Assembly: GCF_023053635.1 (NCBI RefSeq)
Contig: NC_086177.1
Coordinates: 91,980,001 to 92,044,000, forward strand
Origin: Elgaria multicarinata webbii
Lineage: Eukaryota; Chordata; Lepidosauria; Squamata; Anguidae
Length of the DNA: 64,000 nt
Reading direction: 5' to 3'
Shown here: positions 12,201-24,300 of the stretch, in pieces
Numbering within the stretch: position 1 is the stretch's first letter
Layout: every line of letters starts with the position of its first letter
The notes under the pieces: generated by a model
Databases searched by the model: none
What the model saw: only the letters and a program-made list of their open reading frames with translations
Told to the model about the DNA's origin: nothing
Translations under genes and position numbers: made by a program

Positions 12201-14761
12201 TGTGCCCCTTGCCTATGCAGACGGTGTCCAACAAAATAATGCACTGCATAATGTTCAGCAGCAAATATGTTAAAATAGCCTTCCTCAACCTGGGGCGCTC
12301 CAGATGTGTTGGACTACAACTCCCAGAATGCCCCAGCCAGCTCTGGAGATGCAGTCCAACACATCTGGAGCACCCCAGGTTGAGGAAGGCTGTGTTAAAA
12401 GCTTACAGCCAAAATATCTGCTGGGTTATTTCAAATCAGCACGTGAACTTCAGCCTCTCTAACCTCCGGCCACATGCAATTCTTTCTTCTTTTTCATTGT
12501 ATCAGTTTTGCTTCTCCTTTCAAACTCCTCCACTGGCTTTCTCCTCTTGCAGTCATCTCTCTATACTAGGAGTTCCAACACTGCACCCTTGGGGAACTCA
12601 AACAGCACCCATGAGGCTCTTCACTCCCTGCCCCCTTCAAAAAATTATTTTTAATCAAAATCTTGAAAAACATTAGACTGCCAGGTTCTCCTTTGTGTTC
12701 CTGAACCTGCTGCTCAGTGAGCAGGAAGTGATGGAGGGAACTGCTCCCTGTCCCCACCCAATCTTCTTTCATCCACAAAGACCTTTCCCCCCCCCCTCTC
12801 TCTCTCTTCACTCCCAGCCACTAGCTATGCTCTTTCTCTCCCCCAATCCCTTTCCTGGCTATTTCTCTCCCCTCCTAGCCCCTAGCCTTGTTCATTCTGT
12901 TCTACTCAGCCCTTTACTATGCTGTTTCTCTCCACTCCCAGCCCCTAGAAGTACTACCATTCTTCTCCCCCTTCTCTTTATCTTGCTGCTTCTCCCCCTC
13001 CAGCCTCGCTCCTTCTCTCCTCTGTATCCCTTTGCCTTGCCATTTCCTCCTCCCTCTCAGCCTCTGTCCTCGCTATTTCTCCCCCTCCATCCCTTTTGAT
13101 CAGCCAGGGCCCCACAGCTGCCATTATGTGAATAGCCATCCTCCATGAAAGCCACAGCAGCTTCCCAAATTCCCAAATGTGCTCATGGGTCCAAAAAGGC
13201 CAGAGACCCCTGCTCTAGACCATTCCCTGTTCTAACTCTCCTTTCCTAGGATCCCTTTGCTTTCCTTGCCCTTATGCCACCCAGGACCTTGCTTCTCCTT
13301 TCGTCTACTCTTCCTTCTCTAGGCCTTTCAGCCTGCCCCCTGTAAAGTATGAGCATCGCACCCAATGGTATCCGGAGATGTTTCTGCCTGCTCCACTGTT
13401 CTGTGACATCCGGCCAGCTCAGCCAATGCTCAGAGGCTTCGGCTGGGTTCACATGTTGTGCTAACCCATGGTGGGTGCCAAGCTATGTTGAGTATGCAAA
13501 TAACCTACTGTGCTTCCATCAGACGAACAGGCAGACAAGCTACAGAGCTTATTTCACCCCCTTCACCCTCCTCCTCCTGTCGTCCTCCTGACCAGGCAGG
13601 CAGATATCCCAGCTTCCTCTGCAGCAGAAACTTGAAGAGCAGAACACGACAGTGGTTTTGGCTGCTCTTGCCCTGCAGCTCTGTAGGCGATCTCCGTAGC
13701 CCACACTATGCGACAGACAACACTGTAGGTAAAATAACCCTGACTGCAGACAATGGCTTTATTTGGGGGACATTTCACAGACAACATGCTAACCCATCAT
13801 GAGTAGTTCCAGACAATAAACCATCATGGGTTAGCTGTGAACCCAGTCTTCACCTCCCTTAATCTGAATATATTACAAGGCAAAAGTTACAACAGTGTCG
13901 TGTCTTTTCAATATACAGCAAGGCTCATACCTGGCTGATAATGTAACTGCAGAAAAACGAAATGTGTGCTGACCAGAGGGCAAAGGTTAATTGTTCTGAA
14001 TGACTCCAGTGAAGAGGCTGCATGTCCAGCTGCTTTCCTGTTCTCTGTGTCCAAATGGCTTTTAGCCACTTTGCTGGCTTGCAAAATAAATGTGCTGAAT
14101 AGGGAGAAGAGCTTTCTTACTGCATAGCAGGTTATAACTCTAAGACGACTCTCACCAAGACCTCAGATTCTTGTTTGTACCACAAACCACACCTGTAAAC
14201 ATGCAGGCCATAACTGAATGGTGGGGAATCATGGGTCAACTTCCCCTGCCTTCCACCACACACCGCCCAACTCCAAATAGCCAATCTAAGCAACATTGAC
14301 AGGAGGGTGTTGGGGGAAGACGCAGTTGCATACTTGCGAGGAAACGATGATCTCTTGCTTCCAGCAGCAGACATATGGACTTCAGGAGCTGAAATGCTTC
14401 CTGTGCTGCTTGATGAGCTAAAATCAGCTTCGCTTCCTGAAAGAGAAGAGGGAAGAGTAAAAGACCAATGGAAAGTCGAACTCAAGGGTTGATGTGTGCA
14501 GCAGTTAAGCGCAATAATGAATCGTTACTGCCCTTCCTCGCCTCTCCCACTGGAACTTGAAAACCAAACCTGCAGTTTGCAGAAGGTTAAAGGCTGGATC
14601 CATTTTGGATTCTCCATGTTTCCGCAAAAGCGGTGAGAAGCGATAGAAATAGCAGCCATGAATGCTTGGATTTATAGTGCAAGATGCTTCAATGGAATGA
14701 GATCCACTTTCCATCAGGTGTATGCAAAGAAGAGGCAACTAGCTCTAGCATTCATTTGTGT

Positions 14762-14814
<53 letters not shown>

Positions 14815-17716
14815 GAATAACAAATGAGGCATAGTCTGTAGGGTTAACAAACAAATGGAATGAATGAAAATCATCAAAAGAAGAAAATTACAATATCAGT
14901 TTCCCACAACCCCACAGTCACCTCTGCATATCACATTCTCCATCCGGTCCTCATGGTTTATCTGCTTTGGGAGAATGAGAATTTCACTGGCACTTTCTGC
15001 CTCCTTAGGGAGGATGTTGCGTTAAAGTCTGTGAGCCTTAACTCCCAATTTCCATGCTTTTTGGGGGCTTGGCTGACATTAAGCGCTAGAGCCTTAATGT
15101 CGTTTTGTAAAATGTAGTTTTTTGTTTTGTTTAATGATGGTAATTAGTGCTGTGCCAAAAATTTCAATTATTCCATTTTCAGCATTTTGTGGGCGATGGG
15201 GAAAAACGAAAACTCTGGTGAAAGAGGCTGGAAGTGGTGAGAATTTTGGAGAATTTTCTGTTTGGGGAAGGAGAAAGGGTTTCCACATACCTTTTTAGGT
15301 GTAGGAAGTTTTGAGGGGGTCTTCTTTCTATTTTTTAATTTAAAAAATGAAACAAAACACCCCCGGCACTTGCAGGAGCCCAGGCGTTCTTCCTGAATGC
15401 CTATTGGAGACCCTGTGACCTCGCCCTCTCCAACAGTCATTCAGGAAGTCCTGGGTTCCTGCAAGTGCCAGGGGTGATTTTTGGTTTTTGAAAAATTAAA
15501 AAAATAGGAAGAAGCTCCTCAAAACTTCCTACACCTAAAACGTTATGTGGAAATGCAGTCCCCCTCCCCAAGGAGAAAATTCTCCTCCTCCCTGAGAAAG
15601 AGGCAGAAAAAACAATTTCACAGTCAGAGAAAAAGACTTCCTGAAAATAAAGGGCAGGATTCGGCCTAGCACCATCCCCCCACCCCCCACCACATATGAA
15701 GAATTTATTATAATGCTTTACATATGTGTGTAGAGTTTTTTTGCATAACATCCTGGAAAGAATATTCTGGGGCCAAATTGGGGGGCGGGGAGTTCAGTAA
15801 AGCTGATGGGGAAAAAGAGAAGTAAACAGACACGCTGTAAGCCGTGCTCTAGGTCACCGTTTTGAATATTTTAAATAAACATCAGATTGTGGGGGAGCAT
15901 TTATGGCACCAGTTTCGTATTTTTGTTGGCTCGGGGTCCTCCAAGATCAGTGAAGAGGAAAGGATGTTTTTGTATTTTAAAATAGTACTTGTGTCTCATG
16001 AACTACATTGTTTTCAAATCTAATTGGAAAGAAATTTAATGGAGATGGGTCAGGCTTCTTTCCCTGGAAATGGCATGTCCATACTGTCAAAGCACATCCT
16101 TGCATAAAATCATGAATGATCACAATGGGCCTGTTCAGACGTCACACTAAGCCATGGTTAGGCTGCGGCGCTAACCCTTTTGCAGCAAATGGTTAGTGAG
16201 CATGCTTAAACCCCGGTTACGTAGCTACTATAGTTAGAAATAGTTCACCTGACATGCTAAGTCATGGTTCACACTAGGGCTGTGCACCCCCTACCTGAAC
16301 CGCTTCGGATCCCTTCCGGATTGGGTCCAAACTGGTTCGGGTCGATCTGGACCTTCCCCGATCCGCTCTGGAACCAGAGCCATGTCCTGCTTCCGGCCTT
16401 AGGCCTGGGCCGCAGTTGGACTGCGACGGACCCAGGTAAGCCCCCCTTCCTCGGCTCTGCCGCCATCGCTGCACGTGGCGGCAGATGGGAAGCCAGGTAA
16501 ACTTCCCTCCCACTTACCTAGCTGCTAACCGTTCCAAAACGCTTCGGGCCGATCTGGACCTCCCCCGATCCGATCCGGAACCGGGCTTTGGAGGTCCGGA
16601 TCAGCCCGCTCCGGATCCAGGGATCCATAACGGAGTGGAGCACACCCCTAGTTCACACCACTCGCTAAGCCATAACATTTAGCCTCAAATGCTGAACCAC
16701 CCTGGCTTAGCGTGTTGTCTGAACAGAGTCTCTGTAAAATTAAACAGGTTCCCTATAAGGAACACACTGAAGTAGGATGTAGTCAATTTGCTTCTTTGTG
16801 TGACCTCCTTACTTGCCTTTGGCAAGCAGGCAGCAACAGACATACAAGGACATTTAAACAATAACATAAGATGTACTTAGGAGCAATTCCAGACCATTTC
16901 AAGCCAAGCATTCCCCCTCCCCCCAGCTGGGCTGTATGCCCACCAGTTAATAAATAATCTGGTACCATTATTTCTCTCTCTCCCTTTCTAAGTGCTGAGC
17001 ACGTGAAACTCCATGAGTTGCAAGGCTGGAAGCTTCAAAGTCAGGCATCAACAAATGACATTTTAGGGACACAATCCAGCCAAAGCTAAGCCCTATCAAT
17101 CACATGGAAGAAGTTCCCAACTTTGGCTGAAACATGCGCTAGATCATTGACAAAATGCCCATTCGTATGTCAAGCTGTATTTACTTTTAAAAGTGAGTGA
17201 TTTCCATTCACCTGTAGGAAAGACAGTATGGAAGGCTCAGAGGTACCATTGCAATGGTGTGTGCACTAGGGCTGTGCTCCGCTCCATTTCGGGTCATAGA
17301 AGCAGGAGCGAAGCGGCCTGATTCGCCAAAGGTGGATCCAAATCAGGTTGGGGAAGCTGCGGATTGAGGCGAAGTGGTTCGCCTCCATCCGGAGCTCAGA
17401 ACGCAGGTAAGTGGGGGGGGGAAGGGGGCTCACCTGGCACCACCCAGACTATGGAATGATCTCCCTGACGAGGCTCGCCTGGCACCAACGCTGCTATCTT
17501 TCCGGCGCCAGGTTAAGACTTTCCTCTTTGCCCAGGCATATGGCGGCACATCTTAATCACCCACATGTTTAGTTTTTTTAAATGGTTTTAATGCTTTATG
17601 TGTGTATGTTCTGTGTTTTAGAATTTTAAATTTTGTATACTCGTTTTTATCTTAATTTTAGAATTTCTGTAAACTGCCCAGAGAGCCCCGGCTATGGGAG
17701 CGTTATATAAGTGCAA

Positions 17717-17748
<32 letters not shown>

Positions 17749-18307
17749 AAACTACGGGATAACAGCGTTGTCTTAAAGAATCCATCAACAACCATGAGGA
17801 GGGAATGAACAGCACATGATAAATGATGTGTGTAGAAAAGCCCTCTGTTTGCCTAGCTCCATGCTTATTACCATTTCTTGATAATTCACAAAGACAGAAC
17901 TCAGAGATTGGCTACACTCAGGGACATCTACACATGGGAATTCTCAGCATCAACTCTCTGCGCTCATCATCTCAGAGCATTTGAATTTCCAGCAGGGGCT
18001 ACTTCAATATAGAAAGGTGATATCTAATTCAGTGTTGATCTCATTGTTTACATTTCAGACAGTGTATTTACTTTAGCTTTTTGGAACGGGGGAAAGTATA
18101 TCCTTGTGCAAAAACAAGAGGACTTTTATTCTTTTTACAGAGAGATGTGTGTATTTTATGCTTTTTGTGGACTATAGTTTCATACTGGCGTATCCATGGA
18201 GACAGATCCCTTAATAACTCCTCGAGTTAGCAGGTCAAGTAAGCAAACCTACACAGCTCCATAGCAACAGACTTGAAACTAAAAAGGAGCCTATCAGCAA
18301 ATGAGCA

Positions 18308-18348
<41 letters not shown>

Positions 18349-21300
18349 TTCTTCTCTCTCTCTTGGGAATTTGTGCAGCAAATTATCATGATGCACAGGC
18401 TGTCTTAACCAAAAGGAGGAACACCATCCATTTTAAGCAGGTGCGGGAGGAAACAAAGAATCAAGCAAGCTGTCAGCCCCTATAGTAATCACCTTACAGG
18501 ATCTTAAGCACCGTATCATTTTATTCTTTGTGCAACTGGTGTCAGAGGCAGCATGGTTCCAGAAAATCAAGATCAATAATCAGGAAGGAGTAAGGCTTAG
18601 GGTTGAACGTACAAACACACACACACAGGGATGACCCTCCCATGAAGCAGGGTGAGGTGCCTGCATCAGGCGGCAGAGCTGGAGGAGTGGTGAATTGCAC
18701 AGCTCCACGCCACCCCCCAAGGTGGGGCTGTCACCACCACTGCCTCCTCCAGCAAGTGCTCTGGGAGCCCCACCAGCCGCTCTTCCACTGTGGCAATTGC
18801 CCCAGTGAGAAAGTGGCCAGTGGGGCTCTGTAGAGCAGCTACCCCCTGTGTTTGTCTAGTCATGTGGCTGGAAAAACTGGGTGTGGATTGTCTCGTGAGA
18901 GTTTGTCCGGAGACTCTGGTGAGCTCTTGAGAGACCCACAACTGCTTCTTCCGGCTGCACGGCTCTCTGCATGAGAAGGCAGAGGCTGGGCGGTAGCAGC
19001 AGGGTGGGTGGGGAAGATAAAAGCGGTGCAGAACAATGTCGCAGCAGGAAGAGGCACGATGTGGGGGTGGCAGCGCATGTCCTCTCCTTCTTCAAGCAAC
19101 AAGAGATCTTGCGCCAGAACTGCATACACCTCTCAGAATATCTGCACCTCTCAGTTTAGGAGGGACTTCCACTTTGGGGTTGTTCCACTGATTTAAGGCG
19201 GACTGTCATTTAGTAGGGCTTCAATCAAGCCAATCACACTCATCCTTTCAAGTATTGCCATGTGGATCTTTTTTTTTTTAATTGCCCAACTTCTGTTGAG
19301 GAAACGGAAGGCAAGGTGTTTGGCACTGCAAAGACCTCCTGGAGGCAGAACCCCAAAGGCAGAAAGAAAAACTTTAAAGATTTGAAACGCCATATTCTTG
19401 TTGTTGTTGATGATGATATTATTACTACTACTACTACTACTAATAATAATAATACCACCACATGAATGTACATGACAGACCTCCCCTCAAGGAGATTACA
19501 ACCTCGATTATGACAGGAAAGACAACAGTGATGCAAAGGAAGAGCATCAAACAGAAAATGGAGAAATAGGAGAAGCAAGAATAGTTGAGAAATTGGAGTG
19601 GCAAGAATAATGCTTAAAGAATTTAAGCAAGCACAATTAACAAGTATTTAGGTGTTGATCCAAAGCACGTGCATTTTAAAGACATAGATAGCCGGGAGCT
19701 TTGGCTATTGGGCAGTATAAAAATGCAATAAATAAATAAATGAAATATAACTTTCTTTCCATTTTTTTACTCTAGAGTAAGCACAGGGGTTCCAGGTAGA
19801 GGCCTTCTACCCTCCCCTCAACACACACTTTGCTCTTGATCCAGATCATATACCCCCCACGCTCCTGTGATTTATATTGCCAAATATTGATCCATTAAAG
19901 CAATATTGAGCAATTTAAATTGCAGTTGTGGAGGTACTAGACTGGATCAAAACTACAGCATAGGGGTGGGTGGGAATTAAAGGTCTGAATCCAGATCATG
20001 ACCCCTTGCATTTACTCCAGAGTAAAAAAGAAAGAAAGCCCAAGAATAGATACCACTTTAGCCGTTTTATCTCTTGTCATTCCATGGAGCCAACACTTCA
20101 GATTAATAACTGTCCAACGGTCCCATAACTTGTCTCCTGCATTCTCCTTCCTCCTTCAAGCACATCAAAAATGACCCCTGACAAACAGAATGCTTGCAAG
20201 GTGAGGCCGACTGACTTGGGCCCAGTGACAGCAAACATGTGAGTGATATATGGTTGACCATATGCATATCTCCTCCAAAGGAAGACAGCCAGAAATCAAC
20301 TGTCAAATAAGCAGCAACAGATGCAGCTGGTAAGATCATCAGGGAGAAAGGAAAGAGGATCAGCAGTTCTTCTGTTCGGGATAAAGTGGGGTAAAATATG
20401 CAAAAATACTCACAAGAGGATAACTTTCTCGATGTCAACATGTTAGTGAGCTAAGCAACACACTACGTGCAGCTCATCCTCACCATTTTGTTTACCTTAG
20501 TGTAAGCACGCGGGGGCCCAATCCAGGATCCCCACACACTGGTTGGAGAAGGTTTAAACTTCTGGGGAGTAAAATACAGAAGAAAGCTCCTTTGGCAACA
20601 ATGGAAGGGTTCCCCCCACTACTTCTTTGAGCTGCAGGGGTTGAAATGAGATGGGGCAAATTTGGGGGAGAAAGTGGCTGGGTAGGAAGTTTTAAACCTC
20701 CTCTTACCGCACACAACGGTCCTGATCTGGATCAGCCTCCCAGATGCGGTTACACAAAGGTAAACAAAATGGTGAGAATGAACTTCATGCTACGTATTTA
20801 ATGCAGCAATGCTGGAGAAATCCATTTGCGGGGTGGAGTTCAATGAGTTTTCCTAGACTCCCCCCCCCCCCACTCCACACACACCTGTTGTAACTCCTGA
20901 CTTGATCTGTAGCAAGTCGTGACACTTTGTGGATTTCCTGGGAATTTTGTCCATTTTTTCCTGTGGAAGGTTCTGCAATTGTTGCAAATTTCTGAGCAGT
21001 CTGCACAAACGACAGCTGGATTTGTGCAAATTGTGGGCGAATTTGTGCAAATTACGCAACTTAAGGCCGAATGTGCTCTGTTTGCACAAGTTCAGCCATA
21101 ATTTGCACAAATTGTTCAGATATTTTTGCAAATTGCAGAACATTCCAAAAACACCGCGCAAAAAAGTTCCCGGAGTTCAGGGAAAAGCCCATAGCTTGGC
21201 TCGCAGACATAAAGCAACTCCATTGAGCCCAAAAACAACTGGATTTCCCAGAAACGGACATCCGTGTTTTAATGTAGCTGAGTAAAACAGAATAACTCGA

Positions 21301-24300
21301 TTTTTAAAATCTAACCTCCGGCAAGCATGATTGTGCAGCAGTTTTGTATTGACAATAGGTCCATGCAAAACTATGATCTAAACACTATTCAACCATTCCT
21401 ATGACAAAGCCTCTATTCAGTTTAGCACACTCTGTATCTTGTGTCTGAACAGCAAACACATTATTTTTTCTCCCCAACAGTTTGCTGACCTTTGCAGCAA
21501 ACTGGGAACAAAGAGCAGCAAACCCAAGCACAATATGACAAATGTCATTTTCTAAAACTCTCTGCCAGACGTGTTTTCCCCAAGAGGAGAATGCTATGCT
21601 CCCAAATCATTGTGAAGCCTAGTGTCCCGCATGATGTCCAACGGATCACAAGTTCTTCCTGAAAAGCCGTGCCCGTGGCTCTTCAATAAGGAGCCCCCAG
21701 CCAGTGGCTTCTAACTAGAAAAGTTCTGTAGCAATCTTTGGGATGTGGTCGTCATTCACCAGGTGATAGGGCAGCAGCAAACATGTCTAGTGCCAGAAAC
21801 TTGGCTGGCATGGGCATGCCAGGGCCCACTAGGGTTGATGCTGGCCTCCACAGCATCATTTGCATTTCTGTTGTAATGATGGTGCTATGATTTAAGTGAG
21901 TTTAAAATGCCGAATTGCACATGCTCAGGGTACTCTTTTTTAAAAAACAAACAAATCAGGGTTGGTAAACAGGCTGTCTCCGCCCACTGCCACCACCCCA
22001 ACCCCCCGGTAACATCAGGAATGTAGAAGCAATTGTAAAGCATGAAATGACAGCAGGTGGGGGAAGAGAAGACAACTGTTAATTGTGTAAATTACAACTG
22101 AAGTAATACACATGGCCATCTAACCTCCTCCTGTCCCTGCAAGACCATTAAGTCCAGGGTCTAAAATTACCCAGTAAACCACGGCAATCAACTTTCAGCT
22201 GTACGACTTTATATTATTTACAAGTCAAGGGCACATGCAGCAGAGTTTGTCACAGCCCTTTTTGAAATTAGTCAACAATGAAAATTCTTCGTTTCTATGT
22301 TTTTGTTTGTCTACGTATTTTGAAAATTAATTATTTTTTAAAAACAACAACACCAACAACAACTTTCAGCTGTACCACCCAACCATGTCTTAATAAAACA
22401 TTCCAGGCTAGATCTAGACTTAGAACGTTTTCAGATGGGTGTGGGGTGGAGATTGCGTTTCCTTCCCACCACTTTGCTTCATGCTACTGGCCCACAATAG
22501 GGAGGAGCAGCTTCCTCCTTCCTCACATGCTGAAGAAAGAGGAAATTAAAAAAGACCACGTGGCCTATTCAGTGGGCATTTTTATCGCGCTGCTTTCCCT
22601 GCACACAGCAGGAAATGGTGCCATATTTTTCTGTTGGAGAAAAAAAATCGGATTTTCCAGGGCCTTTTTTTTTTTTTTTAAACGGAAAAATGACCAGAAG
22701 GAGCAGGAGGCAGATGGCATCATGAAGCTATAAAGACTGATCTCTTCTGACAGGCCTATCCAGTGGAATTTTAAGATGTTTTAAAAATGTTTTTAGGATG
22801 TTTTTTAGGAAGTTTTTAACAATGTATATTATGTTTTAATTGAGTATTATGTATTTTATCATTTATTGTTCCCCGCCTCGATCAAAATGGAGAGGCGGGC
22901 AAGAAATAAATTTATTATTATTATTAGAACCCATGAAAATCTGAGTGCCTAGTAACAAGCATGCTATAAAACACTCGTCTGCTGATCTTCTTAGAGTAGA
23001 TCCATGGCAAAGGGTAAGTAGGCGGATGGGGAAACCAAATAATGCATTGATTTATTGGTTAACATGCAGTTCAAAGGAGAGAGAAATTTATCCCAGCAGC
23101 AAATCATCCCCAGGTGATGAGACAATGACAAAAATAAAATGAAGTTCCCAGCAGGCTTCAAATGAATTTACATTTCATACATAGTGTTCAAACAGTTCCC
23201 GACCTTATAGATATTACATCTAGGCCTCAAACAATTCAAAACTCCACCCCTTCGGTATTAAATTTCTGTGTTTCTTTTGGGGGGGGGGGCGGGGGTTCAT
23301 CTATTGCTTATGCTTGGCTCTTTACGCCTTTCGCAAGTGGTTCTTTTTAACAAAGAGTTTGCATTCAAAACAAAGGCGGCATCTGACAATGCAAAGACCC
23401 AGCAAACCACATAGATCTATAAATACAGACTCTGTATTTTATTTACTGTAAATGGATGTTATATGCAAACTTAGAAATATTATAATATAGCCAAAAAAAA
23501 ACCACAAACAAAGATGGCATCCAAAATAGTAGTTTCTAAGTGATCCTTACCTGGTTTTATGAGACTTGTCTTTGTTTCCTTCTTATATCGAGCTGACTGT
23601 TGAGTTCCATCCCCCATTGTTCCCGAATTAAATTTCTTTCTTGTGTAGTCACCTCCATCACTGCCTGTACAAAACCCGACTGGACTGTTTCCAGTATCAG
23701 GAGGAGTCTTAACTGGAGATACTGACTGGCTACTGGGGCAACCTGTGTCATCTGTAAACAGGAGACAAAAAAAAAAAAAGCCACAAGAAAGGTTATTTGT
23801 CGGATTAAATGCAGGTGGCAGCGATTCAATATTTTTTGGCATTACACTGTATGGCCACTTGTTTCCAGTGAAGCATGCAGTCTCTGGAATACTAGATAAA
23901 GTGAATTTCATTTTCAGTGGGAGCATTTTTTTGCTCTCATTTTTGCATTTAAAAATGGCAGGAGGCACAATTCATAACCTTTGTCTGTTCTTAATTGCTT
24001 ATTCCTCTGTGCTACAGGTGGACTTCGTTTTTTGTTTTCATTGACAACTTCCTTGTATGTGTTTTGCTTAAATGTTTGTTCACGTTTCTTTCTTTTTAAA
24101 TGCTCTTTTTACACTTTTGCATGTGCTCTGAAAAGGCAGACAGCATAGGCATGTTCAAGGGGTGTGCCCAGGCACAACCTAATTTCTCAAAGAATAAGTG
24201 CTGAATTGAGGAGGCCACTGAGTAGGGATCCAGAGGGGGATCCAGGCGGAGCGGGAACGTCCCTCCGGCTGCCATCTGGCTGCTCTCTGGCTGCTCGGCT

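Larger units (their letters stand above)
7223..14333 (-). other. SYBU: SYBU intron 4 (7111 bp)
   Basis: GT-AG. It holds a family B MITE, a DIRS remnant nested in a MITE (8050-9486), a family G palindrome, two MITEs at 11433 and 12276, a pyrimidine-rich tract, and a large MITE at 13441-13848. The stretches 7480-8050, 9937-10744, 10811-11432, 11804-12275 and 13852-14333 show only LINE-tail-like AT-rich pieces or nothing. Confidence 0.85.
14437..23550 (-). other. SYBU: SYBU intron 3 (9114 bp)
   Basis: GT-AG. Contains an AAT microsatellite, three large inverted repeats (15145, 19751, 20481), nested MITEs (16127-16730), an L2-like LINE (17433), a TC repeat, an iterated TTTGCA region (20885) and a family G copy (22430). 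Stretches 17760-18300, 18350-19400, 20040-20480, 21170-22420 and 23000-23550 have no feature I can name. Confidence 0.85.

Noticed and set aside
12695-13148. Open frames rich in Pro, Leu and Ser
   Set aside because: They are translations of a pyrimidine-rich low-complexity tract.
22278-22733. 151-codon plus-strand frame
   Set aside because: It spans a family G MITE and flanking AT-rich sequence; composition is Phe/Lys-rich from homopolymers.
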